64,000 nucleotides of DNA from Usitatibacter rugosus (GTDB lineage: Bacteria; Pseudomonadota; Gammaproteobacteria; Burkholderiales; Usitatibacteraceae). The stretch is taken from positions 2,759,419 through 2,823,418 of the forward strand of contig NZ_CP053069.1 of the NCBI RefSeq assembly GCF_013003965.1, given 5' to 3'. The notes beneath the pieces were generated by a model that was not told the origin of the DNA, made no database searches, and saw only the letters and a program-made list of their open reading frames with translations. A program made the translations under genes and the position numbers. Below, one piece after another: positions 30,250 through 41,927 of the stretch. The first letter of the stretch is position 1. Every line of letters begins with the position of its first letter.

Positions 30250-31209
30250 CTAGGCCGAGGCGCGGCCTTTCCCGACCTTCCAGTAGCGCTTCATGGAGGC
30301 GGGCAGCGTGCGGAGCATCCCGGCCTCCCCCTCCTCCCGCAGGTACTTGTCGAAGGCGGCCGCGACCGGCGGCAGGCGCTTGCCGCGGCGGTGCACGCAG
30401 TACCAGCTGCGGTGGATGGGGAAGTCGATCACGTCCAGTACGGCAAGCCGCTTCGCTTCGAGTTCCAGCGCCACGGCATGGGCCGACATGAAGCCCACGC
30501 CGAAGCCCGCGGAGACCGCCTGCTTGCACGTCTCGTTGGACGGGGCCTCGATCACGATGCGCGGCTTCAGGCGCGCCTTGCGCATGGCTTCATCCATCAC
30601 GCCGCGCGTGAGCGAGCCCTGCTCACGGGCGATGAAAGGCTCGCCGGCCAGCGTGGCGAGCGGAATGCGCTTCTTCGAAGCCAGCGGATGGCGCACCGGA
30701 GCGATGATCACCATGGGGTGCGGCGCGAATTCCGTCGCGAGGAATTCACCGGGCGGGGGCAGGCCCATGATTCCCAGGTCCACGAGGTTGCGGTCGAGGC
30801 GGCGCAGCAGCTCCTCGCGATTGCACACCGCGAGCGCCACCTGCACGCCCGCGTACCGCTCGCAGAACGCGTTCAGGAGCGTCGGGAAGAAATAGTCGCC
30901 GGCGCTGATCACGCCCACGTTGAGCAGGCCGCCTTCGATGCCGCGGTGGGCGGCGAGGTCTGTCTCCAGGGCGTGCAGCTGGTCCAGGATGGCGGCGCTC
31001 GCCCGGCGCATGGCTTCACCCGCGGGCGTGAGATAGACGCGGCGGCCGAGGCGCTCGAAGAGGGGCAAACCCGCATGGCGCTCGAGCTCCGCGATCTGCA
31101 GCGAGACCGCCGGCGCAGTGAGATGGAGCTCCGCCGCGGCGCGCGCGAAGGAGAGATGATTGGCGGCGGCGGCGAAGACGCGGAGCTGCCGGAGCGTGGC
31201 GGAACGCAT
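30250..31209 (-). CDS. LysR-type transcriptional regulator (CbbR/QscR-like)
   Basis: 319-residue LysR regulator. The N-terminal winged helix-turn-helix is LRQLRVFAAAANHLSFARAAAELHLTAPAVSLQIAELERHAGLPLFERLGRRVYLT. Residues from about 90 form the periplasmic-binding-protein-like effector domain. The N-terminal sequence resembles the CbbR branch, which includes regulators of Calvin and serine-cycle genes. It is divergent from the hypothetical-panE-glyA-sgaA run, with a 123-base AT-rich gap. Control of that run is the likely role. It ends 9 bases from rarA. Confidence 0.9.
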   Translation of the reverse strand: MRSATLRQLRVFAAAANHLSFARAAAELHLTAPAVSLQIAELERHAGLPLFERLGRRVYLTPAGEAMRRASAAILDQLHALETDLAAHRGIEGGLLNVGVISAGDYFFPTLLNAFCERYAGVQVALAVCNREELLRRLDRNLVDLGIMGLPPPGEFLATEFAPHPMVIIAPVRHPLASKKRIPLATLAGEPFIAREQGSLTRGVMDEAMRKARLKPRIVIEAPSNETCKQAVSAGFGVGFMSAHAVALELEAKRLAVLDVIDFPIHRSWYCVHRRGKRLPPVAAAFDKYLREEGEAGMLRTLPASMKRYWKVGKGRASA

Positions 31210-31332
31210 GCGGATACTTTAGCAATAACTTATCTCAGAGGAAAGAAAGTTTAACTATCCCTTAGGCTTGGCCGTCGCTAGCATGGGTTCGTCGCGGCGC
31301 CACCTGCCGCACGCAGCCGGAGGAGAAGCCGA
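31210..31332. promoter_or_regulatory. Divergent LysR-controlled intergenic region (putative)
   Basis: The gap contains an AT-rich stretch at about 31213-31260 that contrasts with the GC-rich surroundings. This is where a LysR T-N11-A operator and overlapping divergent promoters would be expected. No single unambiguous operator can be named. The right half carries GGAGGAG as the ribosome binding site of the gene at 31333. Confidence 0.4.
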
Positions 31333-31608
31333 ATGGCTCCATCGCAATCCGCACCGCCCGCAATCGACGCCCAGGCCCTGGCCCAGGCGCTGTCGACGCT
31401 GGGCCTGATGTACGGCGCCCGTGATGCGCTCGTTGGCCACGCGGCCAGCGCGCAGGACGAATCCGAGGCGATCCGAAACTTCATCCGCGTCGAACGCGCC
31501 CATCTGCTGGCGACCTACGACCTGGAAGCGCTGGTGAACCTCGTGATGGACGCGAGGCACCGAAACCACAGCGCGCCGGCGTCCATCGAACAGTACACGC
31601 CCAACTAA
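31333..31608 (+). CDS. Hypothetical protein, 91 residues
   Basis: Unrecognised. The product has a proline/alanine-rich N-terminus (MAPSQSAPPAIDAQ), a helical central region (LAQALSTLGLMYGARDALVGHAASAQDESEAIRNFIRVERAHLL) and a short basic/polar tail. There is no signal peptide or membrane segment, so it is probably cytoplasmic. A strong GGAGGAG ribosome binding site supports translation. It is the first gene of the run going to panE-like, glyA and sgaA, 30 bases before the panE-like start, which suggests a small accessory role in that module. Confidence 0.72.
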   Translation: MAPSQSAPPAIDAQALAQALSTLGLMYGARDALVGHAASAQDESEAIRNFIRVERAHLLATYDLEALVNLVMDARHRNHSAPASIEQYTPN

Positions 31609-31638
31609 TCCTCCTCCCCCCAAAGGATCCCGCCGACC

Positions 31639-32640
31639 ATGAGAATCTGCATCGTCGGCGCCGGAGCCATCGGGGGTTTCCTCGGCGCGCGCCTTGCGGC
31701 CGGGGCTTTCAATGTCGCCCTCGTGGCACGCGGTCCGCACCTGGCGGCGCTGCGCCGCGACGGCCTCACCCTCATCGAGCGCGACGGCCAGCGGCGCACC
31801 CATGCCGTGGAAGCCTACGGGCGCATCGCCGAGGTGGGCCCCTGTGACGTGGTGGTGCTGGCCCTCAAGGCCCAGCAGCTCCCCGCCATCGCGGCCGAGG
31901 TCCCCGCCCTCTTCCACCGCGACACCGTCGTGGTGCCGATGCAGAACGGCATTCCCTGGTGGTACTTCCAGCGCCACGGCGGCGAACACGCCGGCACGCG
32001 CGTGGCGAGCGTCGATCCCGCAGGGGCCATCGGGGCGTGGATCCCGCCCGAGCGCATCGTGGGCTGCGTGGTCTACCCCGCTTGCGACATCGCCGCGCCG
32101 GGCGTCATCCACCACGTCGAAGGCGAGCGCTTCCCCCTGGGCGAGATCGACGGCACCGTGACGCCGCGCGTCGAGGCGCTCTCCGAAGCGTTCACGAAGA
32201 GCGGCTTGAAGGCCCCGGTGCTCACCGACATCCGAAGCGAGATCTGGCTCAAGCTCTGGGGCAACCTCACGTTCAACCCCATCAGCGCCCTCACCCGCGC
32301 GACGCTCGACCGCATCTGCGGCGAACCCCTCACGCGCGACCTCGCCGCCGCGATGATGACCGAGGCCGCCGCCGTCGCCGGCAAGCTCGGCATCTCCTTC
32401 CGCGTGCCGCTCGAGCGCCGCATCGAGGGCGCCGCGAAGGTGGGCAATCACAAGACCTCGATGCTCCAGGACATCGAGGCGGGACGCGCCACGGAGATCG
32501 ACGCATTGCTGGGCTCGGTGATCGAGCTCGCGCGCCTCACCCAGACCGAAGTGCCGCACCTGCGCGCGATGTACGCGTGCGCGCGGCTGCTCGAAGCCAC
32601 TGTCCGCCACGAAACCAAAACCGCCGCCCAAGCGGCCTAG
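31639..32640 (+). CDS. 2-dehydropantoate 2-reductase family protein
   Basis: 333-residue ketopantoate reductase (ApbA/PanE) family protein. The N-terminal Rossmann motif is [32 protein letters not shown] and the PMQNGIPWW loop follow. The C-terminal catalytic region has [22 protein letters not shown] with the conserved lysine and [18 protein letters not shown] with the conserved glutamate. The canonical reaction is NADPH reduction of ketopantoate. Because it precedes glyA and sgaA rather than panBC, another 2-oxoacid such as hydroxypyruvate is possible (inference). It is 11 bases upstream of glyA. Confidence 0.85.
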   Translation: MRICIVGAGAIGGFLGARLAAGAFNVALVARGPHLAALRRDGLTLIERDGQRRTHAVEAYGRIAEVGPCDVVVLALKAQQLPAIAAEVPALFHRDTVVVPMQNGIPWWYFQRHGGEHAGTRVASVDPAGAIGAWIPPERIVGCVVYPACDIAAPGVIHHVEGERFPLGEIDGTVTPRVEALSEAFTKSGLKAPVLTDIRSEIWLKLWGNLTFNPISALTRATLDRICGEPLTRDLAAAMMTEAAAVAGKLGISFRVPLERRIEGAAKVGNHKTSMLQDIEAGRATEIDALLGSVIELARLTQTEVPHLRAMYACARLLEATVRHETKTAAQAA

Positions 32641-32651
32641 CGAGGAGAGAA

Positions 32652-33932
32652 ATGTTCGACGCACATGCCAACCCCGCCGCCTCCGATCCCGACCTCTGGA
32701 ACGCGATCGACGCCGAGGCCACGCGGCAGGAGCAGCACCTGGAGCTGATTGCCTCCGAGAACTACTGTTCGCCCGCCGTGATGCGCGCGAACGGCTCCGT
32801 GCTCACCAACAAGTACGCCGAGGGTTACCCGGGCAAGCGCTACTACGGCGGCTGCGAGCACGTGGACGACGTGGAGCGCCTCGCCATCGATCGCGTGAAG
32901 CAGCTCTTCGGCGCGGGCTACGCGAACGTCCAGCCGCATTCGGGCTCGCAGGCGAATCAAGCGGTCTACTTCGCGGCCCTGAAGCCCGGCGACGCGATCC
33001 TCGGCATGTCGCTCGCCCACGGCGGGCACCTCACGCACGGGGCTTCGGTCAACCTCTCGGGCAAGATCTTTCGCTCGATCGGCTACGGGCTCGATTCCGA
33101 CGAACGCGTCGACTACGACCAGGTCCGCTCGCTCGCCCGCGAGCATCGCCCGCGCATGATCGTCGCCGGCGCCTCGGCCTACTCGCGCGTCATCGACTGG
33201 TCGCGCTTCCAGGAGATCGCTCACGATGTGGGCGCGCTGCTGATGGTGGACATGGCGCACTACGCCGGCCTGGTCGCCGCGGGCCTCTATCCCAACCCGG
33301 TGTCGGTCGCGGACTTCGTGACCTCCACCACGCACAAGACGCTGCGCGGCCCGCGCGGCGGCTTCGTGCTCTCCTCCGCGCAGAACGAGAAGGCGCTCAA
33401 CTCGAGCGTGTTCCCCAGCCTTCAGGGGGGGCCTCTGATGCACGTGATCGCCGCGAAGGCCGCGGCCTTCAAGGAAGCGCAGACGCCGGAGTTCCACAAC
33501 TACCAAGTCCAGGTGCTCGCCAATGCGCGCGCCATGGCGGAGATCCTGACCGACCGCGGAATGCGCATCGTCTCGGGCGGCACCGACTGCCACATGTTCC
33601 TCGTGGATCTCCGACCGCTCTCGGTGACGGGCAAGGACGCGGAAGCCGCGCTCGGAGCCGCCAACATCACGGTGAACAAGAACGCGATTCCCAACGATCC
33701 GGAAAAACCTACGGTGACCTCCGGCGTGCGGCTCGGCAGCGCCGCCCTCACGACGCGCGGCCTGGGCGTGGTCGAAGCCCGCATCGTCGCGGGGCTCGTG
33801 GCCGATGCGCTCGTGGCTCGCGGCGACACGCTGCGTCTTGCGCGCGTGCAAAGGCAGGTGCGCGAGATCTGCGACGCCTATCCCGTCTACCGCAGCGCCA
33901 AGCGCCGCACGTTCGAAGAGGTGACCGCATGA
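32652..33932 (+). CDS. glyA: Serine hydroxymethyltransferase
   Basis: PLP enzyme interconverting serine and glycine with tetrahydrofolate, 426 residues. [20 protein letters not shown] is the N-terminal signature, [13 protein letters not shown] the substrate region, and the PLP lysine is in [15 protein letters not shown]. The ATG at 32652 has a GAGGAGAG ribosome binding site. The stop overlaps the sgaA start (ATGA), so serine hydroxymethyltransferase and the aminotransferase are translated together. Confidence 0.97.
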   Translation: MFDAHANPAASDPDLWNAIDAEATRQEQHLELIASENYCSPAVMRANGSVLTNKYAEGYPGKRYYGGCEHVDDVERLAIDRVKQLFGAGYANVQPHSGSQANQAVYFAALKPGDAILGMSLAHGGHLTHGASVNLSGKIFRSIGYGLDSDERVDYDQVRSLAREHRPRMIVAGASAYSRVIDWSRFQEIAHDVGALLMVDMAHYAGLVAAGLYPNPVSVADFVTSTTHKTLRGPRGGFVLSSAQNEKALNSSVFPSLQGGPLMHVIAAKAAAFKEAQTPEFHNYQVQVLANARAMAEILTDRGMRIVSGGTDCHMFLVDLRPLSVTGKDAEAALGAANITVNKNAIPNDPEKPTVTSGVRLGSAALTTRGLGVVEARIVAGLVADALVARGDTLRLARVQRQVREICDAYPVYRSAKRRTFEEVTA

Positions 33933-35176
33933 GGATGCCCGGCCGTCATTTCCTGTTTGTCCCGGGACCCACCAACGTCCCGGACCGCGTGATGCGCTCG
34001 ATGGTGATCGCGATGGAGGACCACCGCTCCTCGCGCTTCCCCGAGCTCACGCGCGGTCTCTTCCCGGACCTGATGAAGATCTATGGCTGCCGCAACGGCG
34101 AGGCGTACATCTTCCCCTCCACCGGCACCGGCGCCTGGGAAGCCGCGCTCACCAACACGCTCTCCCCGGGCGACAAGGTGCTGGCGCCGCGCTTCGGCCA
34201 GTTCAGCCACCTGTGGATCGACATGATGCAGAGGCTCGGCCTCGACGTGGAGGTGCTCGAGACCGAATGGGGCGAAGGCGCGCCCGAGGAGCGCATCGAA
34301 GCGGCGCTGCGCGCGGACAAGGACCACAAGATCAAGGGCGTGATGGTCGTCCACAACGAGACCGCGACCGGCGTCACCAGCGATCTCGCCGGAGTGCGCA
34401 AGGCGATGGATGCCGCGCGACACCCCGCGCTCCTGTACGTGGACGCGGTGAGCTCGCTCGGCAGCATCGAATTCAAGATGACCGACTGGGGCGTGGACCT
34501 CGCCGTGGCCGGCTCCCAGAAGGGCCTCATGCTTCCGGCGGGACTGGGCATCGTCTGCGCGAGTGCCAAGGCGCTCGAGACGATGAAGACGGCCAAGTGC
34601 ACGCGCGTGTTCTTCGACTTCGCCGACATGAAGCGCGCCAACGCCGACGGCTACTTCCCGTACACGCCGGCGCTTCCGCTGCTCTACGGCCTGCGCGAAT
34701 CGCTGAATCTCCTCCTGCACGAGGAAGGGCTCGACAACGTCTACGCGCGCCACACGCGCCTGGCCGAAGGCGTGCGCGAGGCCGTCGACGCCTGGGGCCT
34801 CGTCACCTGCTGCCGCGATCCGCGCTGGTACTCGAACACGGTGACCGCGGTGATGGTCCCGCAGGGCATCAACGGGGCGCACGTGATCGACGTGGCTTTC
34901 CGTCGCTACAACCTGGCGCTGGGCGCGGGGCTTTCGAAGATGGCGGGCAAGCTCTTCCGCATCGGCCACCTCGGCGACCTCAATGAACTGATGCTGCTGG
35001 GCGCGCTGGGCGGCGTGGAGATGGCGATGGCCGACGTCGGGATTCCCGTCGAGGCCGGGAGCGGGGTTGCTGCGGCGCAGACGCACTGGAGAAAGACCGA
35101 TACGGTGGTGAAGCGCAAGGTGGCTCGCTCCGAGGTCGTCTACGCGTCCCACTCAACCGGATCGATCAACACCTGA
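33929..35176 (+). CDS. sgaA: Serine-glyoxylate (alanine-glyoxylate) aminotransferase
   Basis: Class V PLP aminotransferase of 415 residues, about 20 longer than many homologues at its C-terminus. It begins [20 protein letters not shown] and contains [21 protein letters not shown]. The PLP lysine is in [16 protein letters not shown]. Transfers the amino group from serine to glyoxylate, giving hydroxypyruvate and glycine, as in photorespiration and the serine cycle. Coupled to glyA by ATGA overlap. Together they would turn glyoxylate plus a C1 unit into hydroxypyruvate. Confidence 0.92.
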   Translation: MRMPGRHFLFVPGPTNVPDRVMRSMVIAMEDHRSSRFPELTRGLFPDLMKIYGCRNGEAYIFPSTGTGAWEAALTNTLSPGDKVLAPRFGQFSHLWIDMMQRLGLDVEVLETEWGEGAPEERIEAALRADKDHKIKGVMVVHNETATGVTSDLAGVRKAMDAARHPALLYVDAVSSLGSIEFKMTDWGVDLAVAGSQKGLMLPAGLGIVCASAKALETMKTAKCTRVFFDFADMKRANADGYFPYTPALPLLYGLRESLNLLLHEEGLDNVYARHTRLAEGVREAVDAWGLVTCCRDPRWYSNTVTAVMVPQGINGAHVIDVAFRRYNLALGAGLSKMAGKLFRIGHLGDLNELMLLGALGGVEMAMADVGIPVEAGSGVAAAQTHWRKTDTVVKRKVARSEVVYASHSTGSINT

Positions 35177-35209
35177 CCATGTTCTTCTAAATTCGCTTTA
35201 ACGGACTCA

Positions 35210-35379
35210 AGAAAATCTTGAACCACGGAGGACACGGAGGCACGGAGGGCCACGGAGAAAAGCTTGAAGGGTAGGTAGCGTGGCTGTGGATGCGTCACCT
35301 CAGCTCCCACTTCACGATCCCACAAGTATTCCTCCGTGGCCCTCCGTGCCTCCGTGTTCTCCGTGGTTCAAGATCTTCT
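35210..35379. repeat. Inverted repeat of CACGGAGG words
   Basis: Left arm 35210-35257 and right arm 35332-35379 are 48 bases each and match in 46 positions after reverse complementing, with a 74-base spacer. Each arm is itself a chain of short CACGGAG repeats (ACCACGGAGGACACGGAGG and so on). It fills the gap between sgaA and the pseudouridine synthase gene. The spacer has no reading frame of note. Similar CACGGAGG words are a recurring intergenic theme in other proteobacterial genomes. Confidence 0.93.
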
Positions 35380-35423
35380 GTAGTTATCTACCTCAAGCGG
35401 GGTTTGCGTAACATGCGACGGGT

Positions 35424-36326
35424 ATGCCGTCGCCCCCGCCCACCGTCGCAGCCGTCGTTCGCGAGCAGACCGGCCTCTCCTGGTCCCGGGCCCGGAAGCT
35501 GTGCACGGACGGGCGCGTCACGCTCGATGGCGAGCGCTGCCTCGATCCCGCCGCGAGAGTTCCTGCGGGCGGCGCGGTCGTGGTCGACCTGCAGGCGCCG
35601 AAGCATCATGCCGGCCCGCTTTCCCGGGAAGCGATCCTGTTCTACGACCGCGACGTGGTGGTCATCGACAAGCCCGCCGGGATGCTGAGCGTGCCCGACG
35701 TGCCGGGCAACAAGGACACGCTCGGCGTCCACGCGCGAACACTACTGCGGCGGATGGGGGGCGGCGACACCGCATTGGGCGTCGTCCACCGCCTCGACAA
35801 GGACACGAGCGGCCCGATGATGTTTGCGCGAACGGCCACGGCCCAGCGCGCGCTCGCCGCGCAGTTCCGGGACCATGAGGTCGACCGCGTCTACCACGCC
35901 ATCGCCCACGGCGCCGTGGCCGCCGAGCGGATCGAGACCGACCTGCTCCCGGATCGAGGCGACGGTTTGCGGGGCTCTTTCGGCCACTACAAGCGGGCCT
36001 CGGGCGATCCGCCGGCTGTCGCCCGGCGCGCGATCACCACCCTCGCGCCACTGACCCCGCTCAAGGGGGCCACGCTGGTCGAGTGCCGCCTGGAAACCGG
36101 GCGCCAGCACCAGATTCGCATCCACCTGTCCGAGCTGGGGCATCCGCTGGTCGGCGAACGCGTGTACATCCGCGACTACTCCGGCGTGAAGATCGAGTCG
36201 CCGCGTCCGATGCTCCACGCGCAAACGCTCGGCTTCGTGCATCCCCGAACCGGCAAGCACGTCCTTTTCCAGCGCGAGGCGCCGGCCGATTTCCAGGAGA
36301 TGCTCGAACGCCTGCAAACCAAATAA
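35424..36326 (+). CDS. RluA-family pseudouridine synthase
   Basis: 300-residue pseudouridine synthase. A short S4-like N-terminal segment (LSWSRARKLCTDGRVTLDGERC) is followed by the catalytic domain. The catalytic aspartate is in GVVHRLDKDTSGPMMFAR, and RIHLSELGHPLVGERVY is the downstream signature. The RNA target cannot be assigned; it is distinct from the RluD at 3.7 kb. The last codons, ACC AAA TAA, lie inside an inverted repeat that also supplies the stop codon of the convergent lolA gene. Confidence 0.92.
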   Translation: MPSPPPTVAAVVREQTGLSWSRARKLCTDGRVTLDGERCLDPAARVPAGGAVVVDLQAPKHHAGPLSREAILFYDRDVVVIDKPAGMLSVPDVPGNKDTLGVHARTLLRRMGGGDTALGVVHRLDKDTSGPMMFARTATAQRALAAQFRDHEVDRVYHAIAHGAVAAERIETDLLPDRGDGLRGSFGHYKRASGDPPAVARRAITTLAPLTPLKGATLVECRLETGRQHQIRIHLSELGHPLVGERVYIRDYSGVKIESPRPMLHAQTLGFVHPRTGKHVLFQREAPADFQEMLERLQTK

Positions 36327-36385
36327 AGGGGTCAGACCACTTATTTGCGCCAGCAAATAAGTGGTCTGACCCCTTTATTTGGTTT
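36316..36385. repeat. Perfect 33-base inverted repeat, GGGGTCAGACCAC type, bidirectional terminator-like
   Basis: Arms 36316-36348 and 36353-36385 are exact reverse complements with a 4-base loop. The element contains the GGGTCAGA core shared with the repeats at 28832 and 55835. It lies between convergent genes and contains the stop codon of both, so the mRNAs of both end in the same hairpin. It probably serves as a bidirectional transcription terminator. Confidence 0.96.
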
Positions 36386-37034
36386 CGTCCATCACGTCGG
36401 CGCCCTTGGGCGGCGTGAAGGTGAAGGTCGCGGGCGGAAGCGCCGCGTTGGGCTTCATGTCGGAAAAGACGAGGCTGGTCCGGCCGCCCAGCGAATCCGA
36501 GAGCTCCATCGCCGCGAGCGCCTTGCCCTTCATCCCGATGCGGACACTCTCGAAGCCCGTGTCCTTCTCCTTCGGCGTGGCCACGACCCAGCCCAGGCCG
36601 TCCTTCTCGCCCGCGTCCGTGAGCGTGAAGACCTTGGTGATGTCGTCCTTGCCGGCGAGCAACGCCGCGGGCGTGGAGGAGACCGCCTTGTCGAGGCGCT
36701 TCACGGTGACCTGGTTCAGGTCCGCGTCGTGGATCCAGAGCTTCGACCCATCGCTCACCAGCAGCTGCTTCACCGGCTTCTCGTAGGCCCAGCGGAACTT
36801 GCCGGGGCGCGCGAAGGCGAACGAGCCCTGCGACTTGTCCACGACCTTGCCCTTCTGGTCGAAGACCTGCTGGTCGAAGCGCGCCGTGGCGCTCTTCGAC
36901 TGGCCGTTGAAGGCGAGGAAGTCGTCGAGCGCGCTGGCATTCGCGGCCGGGGCCGCGGCGAGAAACGTAGCGATCAGGAGCTTCTTCAGGCTGCGGGAGC
37001 CCATCAAGGCGCCGGCGAGCGAGGTGGTGGCCAT
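36375..37034 (-). CDS. lolA: Periplasmic outer-membrane lipoprotein carrier protein
   Basis: Carries lipoproteins from LolCDE to LolB across the periplasm. The 219-residue precursor has a signal peptide, MATTSLAGALMGSRSLKKLLIATFLAAAPAANA; the second ATG (MGSRSLKK) would give a more standard length and may be the true start. The mature protein has the LolA beta-sandwich pattern, with TARFDQQVFDQKGKVVDKSQGSFAFARPGKFRWAYEKP. The C-terminal DETK and stop are encoded inside the inverted repeat at 36316. Position next to ftsK is conserved. Confidence 0.93.
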   Translation of the reverse strand: MATTSLAGALMGSRSLKKLLIATFLAAAPAANASALDDFLAFNGQSKSATARFDQQVFDQKGKVVDKSQGSFAFARPGKFRWAYEKPVKQLLVSDGSKLWIHDADLNQVTVKRLDKAVSSTPAALLAGKDDITKVFTLTDAGEKDGLGWVVATPKEKDTGFESVRIGMKGKALAAMELSDSLGGRTSLVFSDMKPNAALPPATFTFTPPKGADVMDETK

Positions 37035-37046
37035 AGGGATTCTGTC

Positions 37047-37239
37047 GAAGTATGGAGGGTGGTTTTAGAGGGAAGGAGGGGAAGGAAAAGCGAAGGAAGG
37101 GAAGGAAATCGTTGAAAGTGACTGGAAGTACCATCGTGCCGAATTCACGCGACGCAGGACAAACTCACTTTCAGAGCTTTCCTTCCCTTCCTCCGCTTTT
37201 CCTTCCCATCCTTCCTTTTCAAAATCGGCGTTTGCACAG
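37047..37239. repeat. Polypurine/polypyrimidine inverted repeat, copy 3
   Basis: Core arms are 37071-37121 and 37165-37216 (about 51 bases, roughly 6 mismatches). The left arm contains GGGGAAGGAAAAGCGAAGGA. Outside the arms the left flank (TGGAGGGTGGTTTTAGAG) and right flank (AAAATCGGCGTTTGCACAG) match, in reversed orientation, the flanks of the copy at 48671. This shows that the conserved unit is about 190 bases. It fills the lolA-ftsK gap. Confidence 0.93.
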
Positions 37240-37278
37240 CGGCGTCGATCGCCTGACTCGCCTACGTCCCGCTCGCCG

Positions 37279-39590
37279 TTACTTCTCCGCGCGGGCGGGG
37301 TGGAGGATCTCGCGATTGCCGTTGGAGGCCATCGCGGAGACCAGGCCGGCGCGCTCCATGTCCTCGATCAGGCGGGCCGCGCGGTTGTAGCCGATGCGAA
37401 GGTGGCGCTGCACGAGCGAGATCGAGGCGCGCTTGTTCTGCAGCACGATCTGCACGGCCTGGTCGTAGAGCGGGTCGGCCTCGCCGGTGGCACCCTCGCC
37501 GCCGCCGGCTTGCTCGGCGAGATCCGGCTCGTCGAGGATGCCCTCGATGTACTGCGCCTCGCCCTGTTTCTTCACGTTCTCGACGACCTTCATGACCTCG
37601 CTGTCGGCCACGTAGGCGCCGTGCACGCGCTGCGTGAGGCCGGTGCCGGGCGGCAGGTAGAGCATGTCGCCCTGCCCCAGCAGGCTCTCGGCGCCTTGCT
37701 GGTCGAGGATGGTGCGCGAATCGATGCGCGACGACACCTGGAACGCGATGCGCGTCGGCACGTTCGCCTTGATGAGACCGGTAATCACGTCCACGGAAGG
37801 CCTTTGGGTGGCGAGGATCAGGTGGATGCCCGAGGCGCGCGATTTCTGCGCGAGGCGGGCGATCAATTCCTCCACCTTCTTTCCACTGACCATCATCAGG
37901 TCCGCGAGTTCGTCGATCACGACGACGATAAGCGGCAGCGCCTCCAGCTCCTCGGCACTATCCGGGGTGAGGCTGAACGGGTTCTTCAGCGGCTGCTTCT
38001 TCTCGATGCCCTCGTGGATCTTCGTGTTGTAGCTGGCGAGGTTGCGCACGGAGAAGGTGGACATCAGCTTGTAGCGCCGATCCATCTCGTGGACGCACCA
38101 GTTCAACGCGGCCCCGGCGTGCTTCATGTCGGTCACCACCGGCGCCAGCAGGTGCGGGATGCCCTCGTACATCGAGAGCTCGAGCATCTTCGGGTCGATG
38201 AGGATGAAGCGGACTTCCGAAGCCGTGGCCTTGTACATCAGCGACAGCAGCATCGCGTTGATCGCGACCGACTTGCCCGAGCCCGTGGTTCCCGCCACGA
38301 GCAAGTGCGGCATCTTGGCCAGGTCGGCCACGATGGGCTTGCCGGTGATGTCCTTGCCGAGCGCGATCGCGAGCTTCGACCCCATGTCGGCATAGACCTG
38401 GGAGCCGACGATCTCCGAGAGACGCACGATCTCGCGCTTCGGGTTGGGAATCTCCAGGCCCATCGACGAAGTGCCGGGAATCGTTTCGACGACGCGGATC
38501 GCCGTGACCGACAGCGCCCGGGAAAGGTCGCGCGCGAGGCTCACGATCTGCGCGCCCTTCACGCCCACCGCGGGCTCGATCTCGTAGCGCGTGATCACCG
38601 GGCCGGGATACGCGGCCACCACCTTCACGTCGACGTTGAAGTCCTTCAGCTTCCGCTCGATCAGGCGCGAGGTGTACTCGAGCGTCTCGGCCGTGGGACG
38701 CTCGATGTGCGTGTCGGGCGCATCGAGCAGCGACAGCGGCGGCAGCGGGGAATCGGGCAGGTCGGCGAAGAGCGGGACCTGCTTCTCGCGCACCACGCGC
38801 TCGCTCCTCGGGATCTCGAGCACCGGCATCTCGATGCGGATGGGCTCGTGCTCCTCGAAGACCTTCTTCGCTTCCTCCACCTTCTCCTCGCGCACCTGCG
38901 CGGCGATCTTGCCCTCCTCGCGGTCGCGCTTGGCCTCGAGGCGCCCGCGGATCTCGGTGAAGGCCCATTCGACGCCGGCGCCCACGCGCTCGGCCACCTT
39001 GATCCACGAAAGCCCGGTGAAGACGCTGAAGGCTGCGGCGAGCGCGGCGACCAGCAGCAGCGTGCCGCCGGTGAAGCCGAGGGCCGCCAGCACCAGGCGC
39101 GAGAGCACTTCGCCCAGCATGCCGCCCGGCACCCCGGGCAGCGCCACGTTCATGCTGTGCAGGCGCAGGGCCTCGAGCGTGGCGCTGGAAGCGAGCACGA
39201 GCGCGAAGCCCGAGAGGCACACGGCGAGCGTGCGGCGGTCGAGGATGCCCCAGGCCTCCACGCGGTCGTAGAGGCGGAGGATGCCCACGCCGGCCAGGGC
39301 CACCCACCACCAGGCCGACAGCCCGAAGAGATAGAGCATCGCGTCCGCGATCCACGCGCCGAGGGCGCCCGCGCGATTGGCGAGGGGCGCACCGCTGCCG
39401 CTGTAGAAGGGACCGGGGTCGCCCTTGTCGTAGCTGCCGAGGGCGAGCGCGAGGTAGAGGCCGGCTGCGAGGAGGAGGATCCAGAGCGCCTCGCGAAGGA
39501 GGCGGCCAAGCCGGGGATTGCCGTTCGGGGAGGCTGCGCGCTGCGGAATATCGGCCATCAGGGCATCGTCTTGCGTGACGGCCGATTCTC

Positions 39591-39594
<4 letters not shown>
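37279..39594 (-). CDS. ftsK: DNA translocase FtsK
   Basis: Cell-division and chromosome-segregation translocase, 771 residues. The first about 190 residues hold four transmembrane segments ([20 protein letters not shown]...), followed by a charged linker shorter than in E. coli. The motor domain has Walker [17 protein letters not shown] and Walker [17 protein letters not shown]. The C-terminal gamma winged helix ([44 protein letters not shown]) reads KOPS. The GTG start overlaps the crp stop (GTGA); an ATG at 39558 ([10 protein letters not shown]) is an alternative. Neither has a clear ribosome binding site. Confidence 0.96.
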
Positions 39595-41924
<2,330 letters not shown>

Positions 41925-41927
41925 GCG

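Noticed and set aside
35177-35423. Possible small gene or RNA between sgaA and the pseudouridine synthase
   Set aside because: The gap is explained by the CACGGAGG inverted repeat; no frame with a ribosome binding site and no tRNA-like fold was seen.
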